Shown piece after piece: positions 5,891 to 12,497 of a DNA stretch of 17,899 nt. Under the pieces are notes generated by a model. It was not told where the DNA came from. It made no database searches and saw only the letters and a program-made list of their open reading frames with translations. Numbering within the stretch: the stretch's first letter is position 1; each line of letters starts with the position of its first letter. Source of the stretch: Candidatus Altarchaeales archaeon (GTDB lineage: Archaea; Altiarchaeota; Altiarchaeia; IMC4; SCGC-AAA252-I15). The position numbers were made by a program, and so were the translations under genes. Where the stretch lies: the NCBI GenBank assembly GCA_016867655.1, contig VGJA01000005.1:1-17899 (forward strand). The letters are read 5' to 3'.

Positions 5891-5985
5891 TAAAGTGCTT
5901 CCGATTACATAAAACTTTGGCTGGCTACTCCCACTCACGTAAGTTGGTTAATAGCCGCATGGTTCACAAAATCGGGAGCACTTTA
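5891..5985 (+). promoter_or_regulatory. 15-bp stem closing a 65-base loop in the ECF operon leader
   Basis: TAAAGTGCTTCCGAT (5891-5905) pairs with ATCGGGAGCACTTTA (5971-5985) along 15 pairs with a single G-U. Inside are GGCTA/TAGCC (5923-5927/5952-5956) and a bulged CCACT/AGTTGG hairpin nested within it. TATA-like sequence at 5863-5880 would start transcription around 5890-5900, so whether the whole left arm is transcribed is uncertain. It does not match the TPP or cobalamin riboswitch cores as I remember them. It could be a new leader element, a DNA-level control site or a repeat element. Confidence 0.45.
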
Positions 5986-6013
5986 CCTAAGTCTGAACAA
6001 TACAAACTTAAAA

Positions 6014-6862
6014 ATGAAGCCAAACACATACACCTGGACACTCTGGCTTTTAACAGCCATAACAGCAGGAATACTAACATACAACCCCATCTACCTTACG
6101 GCAATACTAATCACACTGGTTGCAGTCTCATTGGCATGCAAAACAAACTGGAAAAAACACCTGAAAACAGGCTTGATATTTGGAACACTACCGCTGCTGA
6201 TAAACACCCTCTTCGTCCACAGGGGGGCAACAGTATTAATGCAAATACCTGCCAAAACAAGCATTCTTTCATTCAGCATTCCAATCTTCCTGCTTTCAGG
6301 GCCGATAACATTGGAGTCAATAACATTCGGCCTGACAATGGCCCTGCTTTTGGTTGACATGGTTCTCACATTCGGCATATTCTCCTCGATTGTGACGCCA
6401 GACGCATTGCTGAGAATAACGCCAAAATTTTTCTTCAATTCAACACTCTTAACATCTATTGCATTGAGATTCACTCCAGTTATCTCAGACGACATGCAGG
6501 CCATCAGAGATGCGCAACGCTCCCGCGGCCTGAATCTTTCCCAAGGAAACCTTTTTGTCAGACTAATGAAACACAAAGCCTTGGTCGTTCCTGCAGTGGT
6601 GAGCTCGCTAGAAAGGTCATTAAGTCTTGCAGAAGCGATGGCTTCCAGGGCTTTCAACAAAAACCGGACAAAATACATTGTTGAGAGATGGCATATCAAC
6701 GACTACCTAACCATTGGCATGCTTGCAATCTCCCTTGCAATTTTACTCTACTCTAAGGCAAATGGCCTGCTGTCCTACTGGCCCTACAACTCCTTGACAC
6801 CGGCATTCAGCCTCATACCCTTAGCTGCAATACTCCTGCTGGTAACTCCAACCCTAAAATGA
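6014..6862 (+). CDS. ecfT: ECF transporter transmembrane coupling protein
   Basis: Membrane scaffold that couples ATP hydrolysis to movement of the substrate-binding S component. Hydrophobic helices are visible near the N-terminus (WTLWLLTAITAGILTY, then LTAILITLVAVSLAC), mid-protein (LTMALLLVDMVLTFGIF) and the C-terminus (YLTIGMLAISLAILLY, then LIPLAAILLLV). The long cytoplasmic helices carry the two coupling motifs in slightly changed form, QRSRGLNLS and AMASRAF, where the family has Ala-Arg-Gly. Length 282 aa is normal. The stop overlaps the ATG of ecfA (ATGA), so translation is coupled. First gene of the operon; its leader holds the 15-bp stem. Confidence 0.88.
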   Translation: MKPNTYTWTLWLLTAITAGILTYNPIYLTAILITLVAVSLACKTNWKKHLKTGLIFGTLPLLINTLFVHRGATVLMQIPAKTSILSFSIPIFLLSGPITLESITFGLTMALLLVDMVLTFGIFSSIVTPDALLRITPKFFFNSTLLTSIALRFTPVISDDMQAIRDAQRSRGLNLSQGNLFVRLMKHKALVVPAVVSSLERSLSLAEAMASRAFNKNRTKYIVERWHINDYLTIGMLAISLAILLYSKANGLLSYWPYNSLTPAFSLIPLAAILLLVTPTLK

Positions 6863-8214
6863 AACCATTGGTCGAATTCAAGAAAGTGTCATACAAATAC
6901 CCAGACGCTAGAAAAAACGCGCTCTCAAACTTCAATCTAAAGGTAAACAAAGGGGAATTCATCCTGGTGAGGGGTCCTTCAGGCTCTGGCAAGACAACTT
7001 TCTTGAAATGCATCAACGGCCTTGTGCCGCATTACTCCGGAGGCGTTTTCCAAGGCAGGGTTTTCGTCAACGGCCTTGACACAATAAAAAACTCGATAGA
7101 AGGCATCTCACAATCAGTTGGCTTCATATTCCAGGACCCTGAAAATCAGATAATCTGCTCCACGGTTGAAGGCGAAATCGCCTTCGGACTTGAGAACAAA
7201 AAAACTCCTAGGGGGCAGATTGGCAGAAAGATGGCTAAAATAGCTAAAGAACTTGAAATGCAACCCCTCCTCAAGAGACAAATCAGCGAGCTTTCCTCCG
7301 GAGAAAAACAAAAAGTAATTCTGGCTTCAGTCTTGGCCTTGGAGCCTGAAATACTCCTACTGGACGAGCCTTCTTCGCAATTGCATCCTGAAAGCGCGGA
7401 AAAATTGAACGCAATATTATCCAAACTAAACAAGGAAAAAAACATTACAGTAATCCTGGTGGACCACAATTTCAATCCTGCAGGCAAGCTGAAAAAAGTT
7501 GACAGGGTGATAAACCTCGGCCAGCAAGACAAGGCTTGCATTCATGCTAAACCAAAAAAAGTCAAGAAAACCGGAAAGGTTGTTGTTAGAATATACAATT
7601 TGCATTACAGTTATGCAGGCAAGAAAGCCCTTGACGGCATTAATCTGAAAATACGTGAAGGAGAATTTGTTTCAATTATTGGCCCAAATGGCTCTGGAAA
7701 AACAACGCTGCTGAAACACTTCAACGGCCTTTTGAAGCCAAGCAGGGGAGACGTATTCATCCATGGCGTCAACACCAGAACGGCTATTGTTGAAGAGCTT
7801 GCAAAAACAGTCGGCTTCCTCTCCCAGAATCCGAATGACTACCTTTTTTGCGACACAGTGGAGGATGAAGTTAAGTTTACCTTGAAGAACCTTGGCTTGG
7901 GGGGAGACGTAGATGGCATGCTTGTAAGCCTGAGTCTGAAGGAACACAAACACTGTTATCCCCGGGATTTGAGCGGCGGCGAACGCCAGAGGGTCGCACT
8001 GGCGTCAGTCTTGATTGCAAACCCAAAAATAATTGTCCTAGACGAACCAACACGGGGGATAGACTTCAAGTCAAAGAAAAAGATGGTTGAAATACTCCAG
8101 TCAATGAAGTCTGAAGGCAAGACAATAGTAATTGCAACACACGACATGGATCTAGCTTCACATTCAGACAGAATAATATTGATGGAAAACGGTCGAATAA
8201 CCAAAAATGATTGA
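6859..8214 (+). CDS. ecfA: ECF transporter ATPase with two fused nucleotide-binding domains
   Basis: Fusion of the two ATPase subunits that most ECF transporters encode separately. Domain 1: Walker A GPSGSGKTT (residues 39-47), Q-loop FQDPENQ, signature LSSGEKQKV (145-153, first Gly replaced by Ser), Walker B ILLLDEPSS, H-loop VDHN. A Lys-rich linker (KPKKVKKTGK) spans about 231-240. Domain 2: Walker A GPNGSGKTT (275-283), LSQNPND, canonical signature LSGGERQRV (371-379), Walker B IIVLDEPT, H-loop ATHD. The degenerate first signature suggests that the two ATP sites are not equal; that is inference. It overlaps ecfT by 4 bases and the S component gene by 8, so the complex is made from one mRNA. 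Confidence 0.93.
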   Translation: MKPLVEFKKVSYKYPDARKNALSNFNLKVNKGEFILVRGPSGSGKTTFLKCINGLVPHYSGGVFQGRVFVNGLDTIKNSIEGISQSVGFIFQDPENQIICSTVEGEIAFGLENKKTPRGQIGRKMAKIAKELEMQPLLKRQISELSSGEKQKVILASVLALEPEILLLDEPSSQLHPESAEKLNAILSKLNKEKNITVILVDHNFNPAGKLKKVDRVINLGQQDKACIHAKPKKVKKTGKVVVRIYNLHYSYAGKKALDGINLKIREGEFVSIIGPNGSGKTTLLKHFNGLLKPSRGDVFIHGVNTRTAIVEELAKTVGFLSQNPNDYLFCDTVEDEVKFTLKNLGLGGDVDGMLVSLSLKEHKHCYPRDLSGGERQRVALASVLIANPKIIVLDEPTRGIDFKSKKKMVEILQSMKSEGKTIVIATHDMDLASHSDRIILMENGRITKND

Positions 8215-8821
8215 AGTGTTGACATTAAACTGGATGGCGTTCACATTCACCCTGGCAATAGCAGTAGCCCTGCTTTTCACCTTAAAGTTCGAGCATACGG
8301 CAAACCCAAAGTCAATCGCACTGTTGGGAATGCTCACCGCCTTGGTTGTTGTTTCCAGGCAGCTGTTTCATTCAGTGGGCGAATTCAGCCCAGTGTTCTT
8401 TTTGGTCATGGTAATCGGCGTTGTCTATGGCAGTTTAAGCGGCTTCATGGTCGGGGCTTCAACAATGCTGGTCTCAAACTTTCTATTGGGGCATGGACCT
8501 TGGACGCCCTACCAAATGCTGGCTCTCGGCTTGGTGGGCTTTTTTGCAGGCTTGATGCAAACCCGCAATACAATAATACTCACAGTCTACAGCATTTTCG
8601 CAGCCTACTTTTACGGCTTTGTCACAGACTTGTTCTGGTGGAGCGCCTTTGCGGCTGAACACTCCTTGCAGACTTACATTGCAGTCGCCTCTGCAGGACT
8701 GCTGATGGATTCGTCAAGAGCTCTGGGCAACGTGTTGTTCACCCTGGTTTTGAGCAAGCCCTTGATTAAGATACTCCAAAGGTTTAGAAACAGGTTTCAT
8801 TACACTGTCCTGAAAAAATAG
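8207..8821 (+). CDS. ECF transporter substrate-binding S component
   Basis: Six-helix membrane protein expected to bind the vitamin. Hydrophobic segments include WMAFTFTLAIAVALLF, SIALLGMLTALVVVS, FFLVMVIGVVYGSLSGFMVG and MLALGLVGFFAGL. The motif GHGPWTPYQM between helices is characteristic of one S-component group often annotated 'energy-coupling factor transport system substrate-specific component', some members of which are linked to cobalamin or its precursors. The substrate cannot be read from sequence alone. The divergent transcobalamin-like DUF4430 gene fits a corrinoid or related cofactor. The ATG overlaps the end of ecfA by 8 bases. Length 204 aa. Confidence 0.8.
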   Translation: MIEVLTLNWMAFTFTLAIAVALLFTLKFEHTANPKSIALLGMLTALVVVSRQLFHSVGEFSPVFFLVMVIGVVYGSLSGFMVGASTMLVSNFLLGHGPWTPYQMLALGLVGFFAGLMQTRNTIILTVYSIFAAYFYGFVTDLFWWSAFAAEHSLQTYIAVASAGLLMDSSRALGNVLFTLVLSKPLIKILQRFRNRFHYTVLKK

Positions 8822-8822
8822 C

Positions 8823-8833
8823 GATATTAAAGG
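8823..8833 (+). promoter_or_regulatory. TATA box of hisB
   Basis: GATATTAAAGG lies about 28 bases before the hisB ATG, the spacing of a leaderless archaeal promoter. It starts a few bases after the ECF operon stop, so hisB is a separate transcription unit. Confidence 0.45.
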
Positions 8834-8855
8834 ATAATGCAATAATTAAACAACA

Positions 8856-9443
8856 ATGGCCCGTAAATCTTCAGTTAAAAGAAAAACCAGGGAGACGAGC
8901 ATTGAAATCTCTTTGAATTTGGATGGCGCCGGCAAAGGCAAAATAAAGACGCCGTTGAAGTTTCTGAACCACATGTTGGATTCCTTCAGCAGGCACAGCA
9001 GTTTTGACTTGAATGTAAAAGCTTCCGGAGACATTGAAGTGGACGACCACCATCTGGTTGAAGACATGGGCATATGCCTTGGAGAAGCATTACTAAAGGC
9101 TTTAGGCGACAAGAAAGGCATCGCCAGAATGGCTTACGCAATAGTTCCAATGGACGACAGCAAGGCTGTAGTCTCAGTCGACCTTTCAGGCAGGCCTTCA
9201 GTCAAAATAAAACTGCCTTTCAGCGAATTCCAAGAGAAAAAGGTTGGTGATGTAAGCAAGGAGAATATAGAACACTTCCTGGAAAGCTTCGCAATCAACG
9301 GGAGATTCAACCTCAACATAGACGTGGAAGGAAGAAACGACCATCACAAAGTAGAAGCCTGCTTTAAGGCACTGGCCAAAGCAATGAAGGACGCTGTGAA
9401 AATAACAGGCAAGCAAATCCCCTCAACAAAGGGAAATTTATGA
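8856..9443 (+). CDS. hisB: Imidazoleglycerol-phosphate dehydratase
   Basis: Dehydrates imidazole glycerol phosphate to imidazole acetol phosphate in histidine synthesis. Family marks in order: NHMLDSFSRHSSFDL (residues 38-52), the metal-binding HHLVED (65-70), SGRP (111-114), DHHKVEACFKA (162-172, second metal-binding His pair) and the closing IPSTKG. Length 195 aa is normal for the monofunctional archaeal enzyme. The Lys/Arg-rich first 12 residues are slightly longer than in many homologues. No other his gene lies here, so the pathway is scattered in this genome. The ATG at 8856 fits a leaderless mRNA from the TATA box at 8823. A methyltransferase gene follows after 15 bases. Confidence 0.95.
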   Translation: MARKSSVKRKTRETSIEISLNLDGAGKGKIKTPLKFLNHMLDSFSRHSSFDLNVKASGDIEVDDHHLVEDMGICLGEALLKALGDKKGIARMAYAIVPMDDSKAVVSVDLSGRPSVKIKLPFSEFQEKKVGDVSKENIEHFLESFAINGRFNLNIDVEGRNDHHKVEACFKALAKAMKDAVKITGKQIPSTKGNL

Positions 9444-9458
9444 TTACATCTCCTAAGG

Positions 9459-10343
9459 ATGGGCAAATTTACGATTAAACCACCTAAGTGTCCTAACCCA
9501 GATAATACTAGACTTGATCTTTCAGGCACGTGGGACATTTGGGGTGAGGATCTCAAGGAATTACAGGAGAATCTTACAATACACCTTCCGATTTTGAGAG
9601 ATAGAACTCATCCCCCTCTTCTTCCCAACGGCGGGTTCAATGAGGAGTTTCGTCTTCGCGTGAATGCCATGACCAAGGAATCCGAAGGAGACGACAGGCT
9701 CGCAATATCCAGCAATGCTAAGGTAATCTCCTTTCGAGGGAAAAAGTTTTTAACTTGGCTCATCCAGGACGCAGGCGGGCGGGACTTCGGAGTTTGGGAT
9801 AACAAGTCTGCTGGCGTATACAACATTTCCTTTCAAATTGATGTGAACCGCAGGATTCTGGAATTGCTAGAAGATCCTAGCAGACAGACGCCTGTCCGGG
9901 TTTTTGAAGCTGGTTGCGGACCAGGAAGGGCGCTCAAAGACATCAAGCATTTTTTTGAAGCCAGAGGTTTGGGGGATAAAGTCGAGACAATAGGCTTGGT
10001 CTATGCGCGCACTTCCAAAGAAAAATACGAGGGAGTTGACGAGCTTATGGTCGGGGATATACTGGAAGTTGAACCCACCAAAAAATTCGACATAGTGTTG
10101 TCTCATTCAGGTGCCCTCCACCATACATCAGACACAATCGGTGCTTTGCGGCGCACTGTAAGTTGGATGAATCCTGGAGCCCTCGCAATGGTTAAAATAA
10201 CCTCCCATCGTTTTGGAATACCTGACTCGAGTGATATGCCAAAGGCCGTCAAAGCTTTGCGTGATTTAGGGATTTCCAACCCGATATACGACCCCTACTG
10301 CGTTTTCATATTCGAAAAACCACCTCTCAAGAAGGGGGCGTAG
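9459..10343 (+). CDS. SAM-dependent methyltransferase of unknown target (294 aa)
   Basis: The C-terminal half is a class I Rossmann methyltransferase: motif I VFEAGCGPGRAL (residues 148-159), an acidic/Gly block ELMVGDILEVEP, motif IV-like FDIVLSHSGALHH (210-222), and a late strand ALAMVKITSH. The first ~140 residues are a separate region with little similarity I can name; it includes SGTWDIWGEDLKELQENLTI and RGKKFLTWLIQDAGGRDFGVWD and may carry the substrate specificity. A His pair (HH, 221-222) sits where active-site residues often lie. It is 15 bases downstream of hisB on the same strand, but no functional link to histidine is evident. The start ATG has no clear Shine-Dalgarno site. Target could be a small molecule or tRNA. 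Confidence 0.75.
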   Translation: MGKFTIKPPKCPNPDNTRLDLSGTWDIWGEDLKELQENLTIHLPILRDRTHPPLLPNGGFNEEFRLRVNAMTKESEGDDRLAISSNAKVISFRGKKFLTWLIQDAGGRDFGVWDNKSAGVYNISFQIDVNRRILELLEDPSRQTPVRVFEAGCGPGRALKDIKHFFEARGLGDKVETIGLVYARTSKEKYEGVDELMVGDILEVEPTKKFDIVLSHSGALHHTSDTIGALRRTVSWMNPGALAMVKITSHRFGIPDSSDMPKAVKALRDLGISNPIYDPYCVFIFEKPPLKKGA

Positions 10344-10344
10344 C

Positions 10345-10365
10345 ATATTTAAGGTAGTATTAAGA
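10345..10365 (+). promoter_or_regulatory. Promoter of the RuBisCO gene
   Basis: Two TATA-like words, ATATTTAA (10345-10352) and AGTATTAAG (10355-10363), lie just after the methyltransferase stop. Either would place the transcript start between about 10375 and 10387, supporting the ATG at 10386 over the in-frame TTG at 10374. Confidence 0.4.
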
Positions 10366-10385
10366 TAATTCTATTGTTTGTTTCA

Positions 10386-11702
10386 ATGACATCTGAGTAT
10401 TTAGACTTGAATTACAAGCCAACTAAAAACGACTTGAACTGTTTGTTTTACATTGAGCCTTCTAGAGGAGTTTCTTTTGAAAAAGCTGCAGAGCACGTTA
10501 CCGGCGAAAGCAGTATCGGCACTTGGACTGAAGTGCACACCGCATCCGGAAGTTCCATGAGAAAACTAAGGCCTAGCATCTATCACATGAACAAAAATAA
10601 GGGTTTGGTGAAGGTTGCCTATCCCTTGGAGTTGTTTGAGCCTGAAAATGTTTCTCAAATCATGAGCAGTATTGCAGGCAACATTTACGGCATGAAGGCG
10701 ATTCAAAATCTCAGATTGCTGGATTTCACTTTTCCCGAAAAGGCAGTCAAACTTTACCAGGGCCCGAAGTTCGGTATTCCCGGAATAAGAAAAATACTTA
10801 AAGTAAAGAACCGTCCTCTGGTGGGCACTATAATAAAGCCTAAAGTCGGTTTGCCTTACAAGGAGCATGCCAGAGTGGCCTTTGAAAGCTGGGTTGGCGG
10901 CTGCGACATAGTGAAAGATGATGAAAACCTGACTGACCAGAAGTTCAACCCCTTTGACAAAAGAATTGCTGAGACAATGCAGGCTTTAGACAAGGCAGAG
11001 CGAAAAACCGGTGAAGTGAAAATCTACATGCCCAACATAACAGCCGAAACAGAAGAAATGGTTGAAAGAATGGAATACGTCAAAAAACACAACGGAAAAT
11101 ACGTGATGATTGACGTTATCACATTGGGCTTCAGCGCAGTTCAAACAGTCTTGAAACACTCAAGAAAGATGAATCTTGTCGTGCACGCTCACCGGGCGAT
11201 GCATGCCGCACTGACAAGAAACAAAAAGCACGGAATAACAATGCTGGCTTTAGCCAAACTCTACCGTCTCATCGGCACAGACCAACTTCACGTGGGCACT
11301 GCAGTAGGCAAGATGGAAGGCCCGGCAAGGGAAGTAGCTTCAATAAGAGATGAAATAACACTGGACAGCGTGCCTGAATCTAAAGACAGATTAAGCCAGA
11401 AGTGGCATGGCTTGAAGCCTGTGTTTCCAGTCTGCTCCGGCGGCCTGCACGCAGGACACATCCCGGAACTGATGAAAATCATGGGCAAAAATATCGTAAT
11501 CCAAGCCGGCGGAGGCGTTCACGGCCACCCGGACGGCACGATAGCAGGCGCTAAAAGCGTCCGCCAGGCTGTTGATGCGGTAATGGCTGGTCCCCATAAT
11601 GGGGATGTCCCGCAATGCGGGACAAAAACATTGAAAGAATACGCCAGAACGCACAATGAGCTGAGAAAAGTCTTGGAGACTTTTGGAAGTTATAGTAGAT
11701 GA
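10386..11702 (+). CDS. rbcL: Ribulose-bisphosphate carboxylase, archaeal form III
   Basis: Carboxylates ribulose-1,5-bisphosphate to two 3-phosphoglycerates. In archaea form III normally works in AMP/nucleoside salvage with AMP phosphorylase and ribose-1,5-bisphosphate isomerase, neither of which is in the window. All active-site residues are visible: GTWTEV (E49), AGN (N99), TIIKPK (K151, K153), GGCDIVKDDEN with carbamylated K177 and metal ligands D179/E180, HAHR (H269, R270), QLHVGTAVGKMEG (H302, K309), CSGG (S351), QAGGG (375-377). It should be active. Length is 438 aa. An 11-residue segment, P403-T413, interrupts the C-terminal helix region and is encoded by two DNA hairpins. The last codons form one arm of a 15-bp inverted repeat shared with the convergent ABC gene. 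Confidence 0.95.
   Translation: MTSEYLDLNYKPTKNDLNCLFYIEPSRGVSFEKAAEHVTGESSIGTWTEVHTASGSSMRKLRPSIYHMNKNKGLVKVAYPLELFEPENVSQIMSSIAGNIYGMKAIQNLRLLDFTFPEKAVKLYQGPKFGIPGIRKILKVKNRPLVGTIIKPKVGLPYKEHARVAFESWVGGCDIVKDDENLTDQKFNPFDKRIAETMQALDKAERKTGEVKIYMPNITAETEEMVERMEYVKKHNGKYVMIDVITLGFSAVQTVLKHSRKMNLVVHAHRAMHAALTRNKKHGITMLALAKLYRLIGTDQLHVGTAVGKMEGPAREVASIRDEITLDSVPESKDRLSQKWHGLKPVFPVCSGGLHAGHIPELMKIMGKNIVIQAGGGVHGHPDGTIAGAKSVRQAVDAVMAGPHNGDVPQCGTKTLKEYARTHNELRKVLETFGSYSR
11591..11624 (+). repeat. Two-hairpin in-frame insertion near the RuBisCO C-terminus
   Basis: TCCCC (11591-11595) pairs with GGGGA (11601-11605) around ATAAT. Next to it TGTCCCGC (11606-11613) pairs with GCGGGACA (11617-11624) around AAT. 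The pair covers exactly the 11 codons PHNGDVPQCGT, which separate VMAG from KTLKEYARTH. The family normally runs straight from VMxG to a short SLxEYA sequence. The frame is kept. Confidence 0.7.
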
Positions 11703-11794
11703 TGTATTTCTACATATTTTTCATATCTGATACTTATTCGCATAAGCCAAAAAACTATAGCCAAAAGTATGATTATTTCCATCATCTACTATAA
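11690..11794. repeat. 105-base element with perfect 15-bp terminal inverted repeats between convergent genes
   Basis: TTATAGTAGATGATG (11690-11704) and its exact complement CATCATCTACTATAA (11780-11794). The left arm includes the last RuBisCO codons and the stop; the right arm ends one base before the stop codon of the ABC ATPase gene. Inside are CTTAT/ATAAG around TCGC, a longer-range ATACTT/AAGTAT pair, and AGCCAAAA twice. It may act as a two-way terminator or 3'-end stabiliser, or be a small mobile element. Confidence 0.55.
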
Positions 11795-11795
11795 T

Positions 11796-12497
11796 TCAAT
11801 CTTCATTTATCGCTTTCATTATTGTCTTCTTTAATTCAGCAAATCTTTTGCTGTATTTAATTTCCTTACTTCTGGGCCTTCTAAACTTCACGGGAAACTC
11901 ACCTGCAATCCGCTTGTTTTTCAGCATTAAAACACGATCTGCCAGGAATACGGCCTCGTCAATGGAGTGTGTCACAAATACTATCGTCTTTTTCTCTTTC
12001 CTCCAGACGTCAAGCAGCCACCGCTGCATCCTATCCCTAGTGTAAACGTCCAAGGCCCCATAAGGCTCGTCCATAAGTATCAACTCCGGGCTTGCAGCCA
12101 GCGTTCTGGCCAATGCAACACGCTGCACTTGACCCCCAGACAGCTCAAAAGGATATCCTTCTCTCTTATCATCCAAACCAATCATCGCCAGGTAATGCTC
12201 CACCGCAGCGTCGTCACCCTCCAATCCAAAAGCGATGTTTTCTTCAACAGTAAGCCAGGGAAACACCGCATAATTCTGAAAGACAACTCCAATCTTTTTG
12301 GGCTTGTCAACCACTCCAGAAAAACTTACAAAACCAGCAATAGCGTTCAGGAGCGTTGTCTTACCACAGCCTGATTCCCCCACCACCGCCACAAACTCAC
12401 CTTCCTTAACACTAAATCCAATACCCTCTAAGACAACATTACTGCCATAACTAACAGTCAATCCACTTCCACTCAAGACTGTGTTTTTCCTATCCAT
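11796..12497 (-). CDS. ABC importer ATPase, SsuB/TauB/ThiZ-like
   Basis: Energises the importer encoded by the two upstream genes. Walker A GESGCGKTT, Q-loop VFQNYAVFPWLTVEEN (the usual hydrophobic QN-x4-PW pattern of nitrate/sulfonate/taurine-type ATPases), signature LSGGQVQRV, Walker B LILMDEPYGALD, H-loop VTHSIDEA. Length 233 aa from the chosen start is slightly short for the family but complete. The ATG at 12495-12497 has a strong Shine-Dalgarno site (12506-12512) at 8 bases, so I prefer it to an upstream start at 12530; the gene still overlaps the permease gene by 25 bases. Last gene of the operon, it converges on RuBisCO across the 105-base inverted-repeat element. Confidence 0.92.
   Translation of the reverse strand: MDRKNTVLSGSGLTVSYGSNVVLEGIGFSVKEGEFVAVVGESGCGKTTLLNAIAGFVSFSGVVDKPKKIGVVFQNYAVFPWLTVEENIAFGLEGDDAAVEHYLAMIGLDDKREGYPFELSGGQVQRVALARTLAASPELILMDEPYGALDVYTRDRMQRWLLDVWRKEKKTIVFVTHSIDEAVFLADRVLMLKNKRIAGEFPVKFRRPRSKEIKYSKRFAELKKTIMKAINED

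Noticed and set aside
5917..6357. A 146-codon plus-strand frame starting inside the ECF leader
   Set aside because: It runs in another frame through ecfT, encodes a His/Asn-rich sequence with no domain, and would place a start inside the stem-loop leader.
6091..6699. A 202-codon open frame antisense to ecfT
   Set aside because: No recognisable domain, and the overlapping ecfT has coupling motifs, membrane helices and ATGA coupling to ecfA.
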